Shown here one piece after another: positions 18,025 through 27,300 of a DNA stretch of 64,000 nucleotides. The translations under genes and the position numbers were made by a program. The first letter of the stretch is position 1. Each line of letters begins with the position of its first letter. A model generated the notes under the pieces. It ran no database searches, was not told the origin of the DNA, and worked only from the letters and a program-made list of their open reading frames with translations. Source of the stretch: CBDCWQ01 sp965223435 (GTDB taxonomy: Bacteria > Myxococcota > Kuafuiibacteriia > Kuafuiibacteriales > Kuafuiibacteriaceae). Location of the stretch: contig CBDCWQ010000018.1 of assembly GCA_965223435.1 (NCBI GenBank), forward strand, positions 434,001 to 498,000. Reading direction: 5' to 3'.

Positions 18025-18264
18025 TCATGGGTGCCAAACGAGACCGTCAGTTTCTTCATACGGGTAGTGTCCTTTGATGTGAGCGTTGAAGAACCGACCC
18101 TTGGAGTCTGCCTTGAGGATCTCCTGGTACGTTTTCTCAGAAACTTCGAAGTACCGGTAGACTCGGCCGGTTTTGAATTCAATCTCGAGAACACGGGTCT
18201 TGCGGATGTACCCCACCGAGCCGATACAGGTGGATTCGACCTTTTGCCGGCGAACGGGGGGCAC
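18025..18264 (-). CDS. KTSC-domain small protein
   Basis: 79 residues from a GTG. The whole protein matches the KTSC domain: VESTCIGSVGYIRKTRVLEIEF, a GRVYRYFEVS strand-turn, then DSKGRFFNAHIKGHY. The domain is widespread in small bacterial and phage proteins and has been proposed to bind RNA or DNA, without firm biochemical proof. It is 25 bp upstream of the AraC gene on the same strand and could be read together with it. Confidence 0.75.
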   Translation of the reverse strand: MPPVRRQKVESTCIGSVGYIRKTRVLEIEFKTGRVYRYFEVSEKTYQEILKADSKGRFFNAHIKGHYPYEETDGLVWHP

Positions 18265-18334
18265 CCATGCAGTGTAGCGTCCGTGGCTCGTCTTGGCGCC
18301 TGACCTTTTGGGCGGTGGGTTTGGAAGTAGACCT

Positions 18335-21300
18335 CTAGGGGTTGGCAGCTTCGTCTACCGGCACGATCTCGGAAATGATCTCAGGGTTGGGATCGGCCAT
18401 GATGGTTGCGAAACCGCGAATGGTCTCGCCCTGAGCCTTGTGGGTCAGGTGGAAAAACTCGCCGATGTTGAGTTTGTGTACATGGCTTCGTCGTGTTTGG
18501 TCCGCTTCTTTGAGTTCGATACCATTTTCTTCGTAACGGTTTCCATCGAAATGAAGGACCAATATGTCTCCAGGTGACAGACCATCGATCTGCTTGTAAA
18601 GGTAGATTTTGATGTTTCCGTGACGAGGTGGAGGTGTATCAAAGCGTACATGAAGGGTGTTCTTGGTGCGGACAAGAGAAAGGCCGAGGGTTGTTTGGGG
18701 GCGAGTCAGGGTGACGATGTTGGAGGGTTGGCTCATCGTTGGGGCACGCGTCCAGCCAAGGGCCGCTTCGGGGGGATGGACGTCTGGATCACGCAAGATC
18801 TCGGACACGAAATCGAGGGACGGCACGATTGAGGTCATCGGGATGCCGCCACGTTTAAACTCGGTTGTTTTTCCGATCCAATCTCTGGCGAAGGCAAAAC
18901 ACTGGAGGGGAAGCGCGGGCAAGTACGCCAGGTCGCTATCCAGTTTGAAGAACCCAGAGTGAGGCGGGGGTGCGGAAGGTGGTAGATTCTTGGGCTTTTC
19001 AAACGCCCTTCCGAAAACGACGCTCGGCGCAAACAGGATTCGGTTCTTGGTCCATTCGCTGTCTCCTCGGGCTTCGATACGGTAGTTTTGTAGGGTTTGC
19101 TCGCCGTGTGAGCACCAGACGTAGAAGCCGTCTACATTGAGGGGGAGGTCTTGGTTGACTTCAAACCAGATGCCGCCAAGTTGTTCTTGCCAGCCGCCCT
19201 CAGTGATTCTCAGGGTCGCCTTTGGGAGCTCGGAGCCGACCTTGCTTCTGGGAGAGGCCGGCGCGGCTTGCACGATAGGAGGCGTTTTGAGTTTACTAAG
19301 TGTTAAGTCGCCATCTTGGTTGCTTTCCCCAATCTTCTCCACTTCTGAAACAAGTTCATCGCCGTCATTGAGAATGGTCACGAATCCAAAAATGGATTCT
19401 GTTTGGTCCGCTTTGACGCCGCGCAGAAAACTGGTCATGCGGAGCAGCCGATGCGTGCTGTATTGGTTGAGAACGTTAGATGGTGTTAAGAGTGCTTTGT
19501 GGTGCGTGTCTTGACGATCAATTTCGTACCGAAGTTTGAGGATGTCTGCGATCGGTTTTCCTGGTGACTGTCGAAAGAGATGGAGCGTGACTTCATCTCC
19601 CGGTTTTTGCGGGTTTGTGAAATCAACGAGCACGGTGCTTCGGTTGGTCATCATGGTCAATTTGAGACCGATGTTCTTGAGTGGGCGAGAAAAAGACTGG
19701 ACCGAGGACGGGCCCGACCCCACTGTGGTCCTTCTCCATCCAAAGGGGGCATCCGATTCGTGCCCGGCGGGCGGATCAAAGTTTGGTTCGGGGGCCTTTA
19801 CCGGTGGGGTCTTCTCCATGACCGCATTGGGATCGGTGCTGTGCTTTTCGGGTTTGTTCGGGTTTACGCGAGCCTCGGTCACAAGCGTCACGAGTGCATT
19901 GGTATAGGCAATGCAATAAAGAGGAAGGGCAGGGAGATACTCGGATCGCTCTCTTAGGTTCAGGTGTTTCGGACCATGTCCGCCCGAAGGGATCGCGCTT
20001 GGGACGGATTGCGTAAAAACATGTTTAGGTATGAACAGCATTTTGTTGCGGGCGCGTTGTTCAATCACCATGCGTTGGAGGTTCATTGCATCGTGTGAGC
20101 AAAGAATTGTGGGATCTCTGAGGCCCGAAAACCGTTGCTTGATCATGTCTTGAAACTGGGATTCAGCCTCGTCCATTTCAGGTTGCTTAGCTTGTTTGAC
20201 TTCCACCGATACGCCAAGAGCGCCTCGGTCATCGTCCCATGAAAGGAGCTTGAGCTCCACATCTTCGGCGACGCTGGCCTTGACGATTTTGGAAAGCTCC
20301 GCCTTTGAAAGGACGGTAGGCGTTGTATTTTCTTGCGTCTTGAGGGCCTCGTTTTGGGTTTCGTGCTCAACATAGACCTTGCGGTGCGCGTAGTCGAAGA
20401 GGACTCGCTTTCCCGCGAGGAGATCTAGGCCGACGATGGCGTTTGCGGTGTTGGCGGGTCCTAGGACCTCGCGATTGAGTTCGAGATTGAAGTTACCGAT
20501 ATCTTGCGTAAGAATGAATGCGGGTTGGCGGATGGTGATCGGGCCGGCTTGGAATGCGTTGTAGTGGAGCAAATTGTGGGGTGATGGGGGCAGCCAATTT
20601 CCGAACGTGATTTTTTCCGTTCTAACGGGCGTTTTGGTGGATGCCGCACGCGCATTGATGTATGAGTGGGCTGCGCCGGAATCGAGTAAGGCCTGAAAGT
20701 GGTCTCCCCCCGGAAAGTGACTTTGAGCCAGCGGGGTTCCTCGGTCGAACGTGAGTGGGGCATGGCTTAAATTTGAAGCGTCGATAGATCCGCTCACAAG
20801 TGCGTCTTTGGGGTGAAGGCGGACTTCGCCCCTCAGAAAGTCAATGTCGACGACATAGTGATGGAGGAAGCTCCCGCCGAGGATGCCGTCTGGGATCCGA
20901 TCTTTGGGACCATACAGGGCGGCGGTGTCATAGGTGTGAAGGATGGCGTCCATCGGGAGGTGACCTACGTGGGCGTCTTTCAGTCGTATCAGATCAATCG
21001 CGATGTTTTCGCCCGTGAAGGGTTGTCGGGTGGTTGTGGATGCGGCCATCGGATCGTACGCGTCGGCCGCCAGGCTCTCGAGCGTTTGGGGCTGAATGGT
21101 CGAGTCTGAGGCGCCGGTGTCTAGAGCAAACTGGTAGGTTTTCGAGCCGATGGTGACTGGAATAAGGATGTGGCGGGATGAACTGTGCTGTACCAACGGA
21201 AAAACCGTGGGGCCATTCATCGTGACCGGTTTGCGCCACTCGGCCTCTTCTTCTTCGTATTCCCACCAATTCATACGCCGCATTTCGGTTTTTGGTCCGA

Positions 21301-24300
21301 AATAAAAAAGTCGCGCTACCGGGTCGATGACCACGCGTTCTTGCAGCCAATCTAGACCCATAAGCATGATCCGCTTGTTCCCACTGTAGCTGTCATCTAT
21401 GGGATCGTTGTTCCATTCGATGGCTGTCGACGTAAACGGTCGATCCGCGATCCACATGCGCTCAAAGACGTACGTTTCTTTACCCGCGGCGTTGCGTTTT
21501 CGTTTGAGGCCTTCAAGGAAGGGCTTTGTGACGGTGTCGGAGTGTATGATCGTTGTGAGCGAGCCCGTATCCAGAAGGGTAGAAAAGGGTGCATGGCCCG
21601 GGACTTCTGTCCGCAGGATAACCCGTCCGCCTTGGCTTCGATACGCCAGAGGTTGGAGCTTGCTCACGTCTATTCGGCCTTCTGAGACTGCATTCAGGGG
21701 GTGGAGGCGAAGTACGTTGCTCGGTAGGTCGAGCTCGATGGTGAACTGAGACAAGAAGTCCGTGCCCAGCTCACCGTCGGCCAGATCCGTGAGCGCATCG
21801 TCGGTGACGGGGAGTTTGAAGTCGGTGAAAGTCAGGGGGCCGATGGCGCCCTGAGAGAACGAGACCCCCATGGTTTCATCGACGTTGCTGGACGCTTCGC
21901 TGCTCACGGTGTGCAGCGCTTTTCGGTACAAACTGCTTTGAGCGGTGCTGGTATTGAGCACCAAACGAAGGGGGTGCTCCTCGATGGTCATGGGTATGGT
22001 GACGTATCCTCCAGCAATCCGTTCAAGCGGGATGACCACCGTCTCCCTCTCGGGGTCCGTCGTTGAAGTTGGCTTCTTGTCGGGGATGGCGCCGGTGTTG
22101 TTTTGTTTGTGGTCCGATACAGGGTTTGATGCCTCATCAGCGTCCGGAGGGACACCCATGCCCTCCGTTCCGAGCGGGCGGTCTCGCCACCAGAAGGGTC
22201 GCCCATCTTTTGGCGCATCTTTACGCACCATCATGGCAGCGACCTTGGCATCAAAGAACCAACCAAGAAGCAGGCTTCGCATGGTATTCAGCCACGCTTC
22301 TTGGGTACCATCTTTGGGAAGGTAGGCGGCAATATGAAGAATGTGTTGCCACCACATGTGTTGACTAAGAAAGCGGTCGACGATGCTTTGCCGGTCTTGT
22401 TGGGTCTCGAGCACAAACACGCCGACCCTGTGGACGGCCGAGTTCACTTTGATGAAGTCCGGCGCGGTGAAGCCTGCCGCTCCGGAGTCGCCCTTTCCGA
22501 AGATGGTGTCGAGTGGAAGTAGATCTGGAAGATCCCTCACGTCAAAACCGTAGATCCGTCGGTCATCAAAGGGGAGGGCGACGCCCTCGGCGGAGCGGTA
22601 GTTTTGGGTCCTTCGAATGTGTTCTTCGGGATGGAAAAAGAGCAACCACGCATCGCCTTCGGCAACCGTATGCATCAGGTCTTCGGGGGCCGCGTAGCCC
22701 ACTTGAGTCCACTCGGGACTGGGCTCATCTCGAATGGTCACCATGGTTTTCAGGGCGACATCATGTTCTCCGCTCAAGCCGTAACCGACCGCAATGGCTG
22801 CGGGCGCAATTTGGGCGGCCAGCTTGGCGTCGCTGAGAAGAAGGGTTTGAAAAGCGTTGTAGAGTCCGCGGCCCGGACGTATGGTCCCTACTGGGGTTTT
22901 GAACCGGGGAAGGGTCTTGGCAGTGACGAGGTCGAAACCGGGAGGGCTGTCCCCGAGATCAAAGCCCGCCGGATGGCCGGCGAGTGCCGATTGGAGGGCA
23001 CTCAGGTCGACAAGTGGACTGCCTGCCTCGAACAAAGATTTTGGCGAATCTTGGGTGCCGAGCCCAATGGCGTGCAGAAGGTCCTGAAGCCATGGACTGT
23101 GAAGTGCGATCTCTTGGGAGCGATTGGGTGCGTCGTCTCGGAGCGGCTTAAGCGCTTCTTGCCAAACGTCTTTGGCTTCCCCATCCAAGAAGGTGATGCG
23201 CTCAAAGTCAGACTGCGTCAGGCTGCCGGTCTTCAATACGTGATGGAGCCGCCCGAGGTCCAGTCCGGTTCTTTGGGCCAAATCCGAAAGATGGCCTCCC
23301 ACCCAGCCATGGACAAAGCGTCGAAACGCGTTGCGGCGCTCCGCCTCTTCCTTTTCGAGGGGGTAAGGGGGTAGGGCTACGGGTTGACCATGCAGCTTAA
23401 ACGCCACACGCGCCCTGAACGGATCTTTGAGCGCCGTTCGCAGAAGCAAGTCATTCTGTTTCCAGTACGAAGATGAACGGGTGACAAAGGCCTTCGCTGG
23501 ATCCGCCCCGTTCAAGTCGATGACCAGGGCGCCTTCTTGTGAGAGCGCATCCAATGTGGACCTCGTGGCCGCTTTCATGCCGGCCTGAAGGGCTTTTCGG
23601 AGTTCCGTCGCGGTGGTGAGGTTGAGTTCTGGTCGCTCTGAGGCGGTGGGATCTGGTGTCAACACCAGGGGGGTGTGGGGCGGTGATTCGAGTTCACGGG
23701 CGAGCTTGGTCCACGCGAGGGCCTCGTCGTTTGGGGCTGTACCCAGTGTGAGAGAGAATTGACCAGGGCGTTGATGTTGCCGTTTTCGGAGGAGGTGCGC
23801 CCACCCTTGTTCCGCAAACGCACACGAGTCAGGGCCGAGACCCAGACTCATCTGGACGGCTTGGCGCCCTCCAATCGAGTGCAAAAAAACATCTGCCTGC
23901 GTGCATAGGTGAAGCCCATCGTAGACGGTTTCTTGAACCAGCATGGGGTGGTCTTCGACCAAAAACTCGGTCATCCACTGTTCGGGAGTGCCCCCGCCTA
24001 GCGCAAAACGAAGACGAACCAACTCTTTGAGTACGGCATCAAAAACATAGGGACGAAAATCAGACGCAAGGAGACTGCGAAGAGCATCAAGGTATCGCCA
24101 AGACAGTCTTTGTTCCACCAAGCTCCAGTCTTCTGAGCTTAAGGGGGCGGCCCGACCGGGTAACACCAGGGCTGGCGGAACCGAGATGCCGAAGTGTCCG
24201 CCTGGCTGGAGCAAAAGCAAGGCCGCACTCGGTTGCCCAAGCCCGGACGGGTCATCTCGGTCGCCAGAAGCGAGTCCTAACAGGGTGTGGAGCGCAAGCT

Positions 24301-27300
24301 CCTCTTGCCGGGGGTCGGCGTCCGCCAACGTACGCCGCACCAACGCTTCGCCCACCGAGGTCAACAAGACGAGCGAAGAGGGGTCCTCGCCTTGGGGCTT
24401 TCGGGACGAGGGGTCTCCTTCACCGGCCTGGGTGCTATTCTCGTTGGGCGCGTGGCCTTTCGCGCGTATGCGGCCGAGCGCGTTCAGGAGCAACTCTGCC
24501 TCTTCGTAGTCGCCGTTTCCCGCGTAGAAGAGCGCACAGAGGACCCACGAACGTGGCACTCTTAGGCGGCTGGGTAGATTTCCGAAGGCAGCCCCCTCTG
24601 AGGTGGGGGCGGCGGACCCGAGGCGGCAGGCCTTTTGGAGTTCGGTCTCGAGTTCGAGTGCCCACCTTTGGGTGGGCTCGTCTGCCGCAACCTGATCAAG
24701 AAAAAAACTCAGCAACACGTGGTCGGAGAGGAAGAGCTCCGTGGCTTCGTTTTGGGCCAGGGTACCGTCTTTTCCTCTCAACGCAGAAAAGACCGTAAGG
24801 GCGTTCTCGATGTGTGGTTGAATCGCCGAATCCAGATCTGGCGAGATGCCTCCTTGCTGCGTTTGGAACCGTGCCAGTGCATAAAGCGCCAGCAAGTGGT
24901 TGCCCTGGGGAACAAGAGCCGCCTCCGAGAGCAGCCGGCGAGCCCAGCGCGCTGCGCTCAGGTCTTCGTTTTGCGCCAGGCTTACCAAGAGGGCCATGGC
25001 CATGGCTTCGGTCCCGAAGGCGAACCCATCCTGCATCGACAAGACGCGGACATGCTCGGCCGCGCCCGTGAGCCAGCGCGCGCCCTTCGTGACATCAAAA
25101 CGGTGTGCGTAGTGGGGAAGCGGTTGATCGAGGTTTGTTCCGCCTTCAAGGTGGTCATAGGTGTCGATAAACCACAGGACTGCGGTGCTCGAGGACAAGA
25201 GCGTCGAAAGATCCTGAATCCGTTGGCTCGAGTATGCGAACCCGTGGTCGCGGACAAAACGCTCGGCATCGGCCCACATGCGGTAGGCCACCTCAGCGAA
25301 CGCGTCCGATTCGTGGTGTTCGGGCCGGGCCTTGGCGTAGGTGATCAGTCCTAGAATCATGCCCATGGTGGCCTCGAGGTGGTACGAAGACGCCTGAAGC
25401 GCGCTGGGTTCGATGTATGGGTCTCGGAATGCGTTCTGAAAGTAGTGTGTACCGTAGTACGACTGCTGGTGAGAGGGGGCTGCAGTCTCGGAGAAAAAGC
25501 CGAGGGGCTTTGCGAATCGAATGATGGCATAACGCAGGCACTGGGCGAGCTTGTTGCTTTCTTCGTGGCTAAGGTCCTCGTAGTCTACGGAAAGCGCGAG
25601 CCAGGTACAGTTGTCGATGGCGGTGTGCGCGCTTTTTTCGGGAAACGCATAAAGCGCTTGCCCGTTCGGTGTTTGGGTCGTGGGCACAACCCGACCACCT
25701 CCGGTGATGATCCGCCCTAGAGCTTCGTCGGTATCAAGGATGCGTTTCATCGCCTGGGCCTGCTCGGTCAGGGGCTGTTCGCGGATGGTGTTTTCGAACT
25801 CGGTTCTCCACCCGGAATCGTCCCACAGCAATGTAAAAATGCCTGCCTGAAGCTCATCGCGCCAGGCCCGAAGGGCTTCGTATCCCAGGTCTTCGGAGTC
25901 GTTGAGCCCCAAGATATCGCGATGGGCAAGGGCATGGTTGAGCACGCTCAGCACATCAAGGTTGTGCTCGGTGACCACATTGTGGGCCTCGGTCTTTTCT
26001 TGGAGTCGCCGCCACTCCGCCTTGCTGAGGGTATGGGTCAGCGGTTTTGAGCAAGGTGTTCCGTTTGGACAGAGCGAGACGTTCGGGGGCTGTTCGTCGT
26101 TGTAAGACTCGTAGCCAATCGCATCGAGCACGCTGTAGTACGTGGGCGTGACGCCTTCAGCTTCGGCCTGAAAAACCCGATCGATTTGACTGAGACCGGC
26201 GGTCGTCCATCCCGCGGTCATCAACGACACCGTGGCCCCCTCGCCATTCATGATACGTTTCCGGTGCCGAAGAAGGCCCCTGAGAGAGCGCTCGTAGCAT
26301 GTCTGGAACCACGGTTTGTCTGGACCGTGGGCGATCACGCGGCTAGGGCCCTCAGCGCTCAAGAAGACGCCCAGGCCATGAATGGCCCATGCGGTGGCCC
26401 CCGTGACCAAACGCGCGTCGCGCCAGTTGTCGTTTTGGGTGTTCCATGAAAAATGCCATCCCCGCAATTCTTCATTGTGGTTGGGGTCCAAAACCGCGTG
26501 GGCGCACAGATAACGCGCCATTCCTCCGGCCTGTTCCGCCGCGCGAAGATCGGTCCCGCGCGCCGCTTGCGCGAGCGCGATCCCGAGCGTGTAGGCCCAC
26601 ACCCGCTGAAAGCTTGCAAGGTATTTGGCATCTCGAGTTGTCGCGTCAGCGGTCGGATCGGTGTGACTACTATCGGGGTCAAGGCGGTACTCCACCAGAT
26701 ATTGAGCCGCCGTTTCCTGTGGCAGAGTCTGTTCGCCGTAAAAGCGCGTCGGTTCTTCGGTTTCGGAATCGAAGGCGCTCTTGAGGTCGATGGACCGCGT
26801 AAGACGCGCCCGTTCCCGGAGCGCGCGTTCATACGCGCCGCGAACGTTGCCGGGCAGGGCGTTTTTGGTCGAAGAAAGTGTAAGTTGAGTTCCGTCAGAA
26901 AAATGGATGGCGCCTTCGGCCATGCCGGCTGCGAGGCTTACTGTCGCTCGACCGTGTTCAAAAAAGATGGGCACGCCTTCAGGTTCAAGGGCACCATTGT
27001 CCGCGGATTCGTGGTCTTGGACTGTGGATGCCCCGAGGTTTCGTACCGGCTGTGCGTGGCCGGCCGGGGTGAGTATCGCCTGTTGCGTGGTGTCGAAGAC
27101 GGCGACATCGTGTTTGTTGACCAGCTGCAAATCTATGGGCACCGGGTTGTTGGTGAAGTGGGTTTGGTTCCGGACGTTCTGCTTGAGCTTTTGAATGCTT
27201 TGATCCCAAGAGGCGCGGGTCATCATGAGGCGGTGACCATCGACTTCGCCTAAGGCAGGCGCAAAAACAGCGATCAAGAGCTCCTCGTAGGCCTTGAAGT

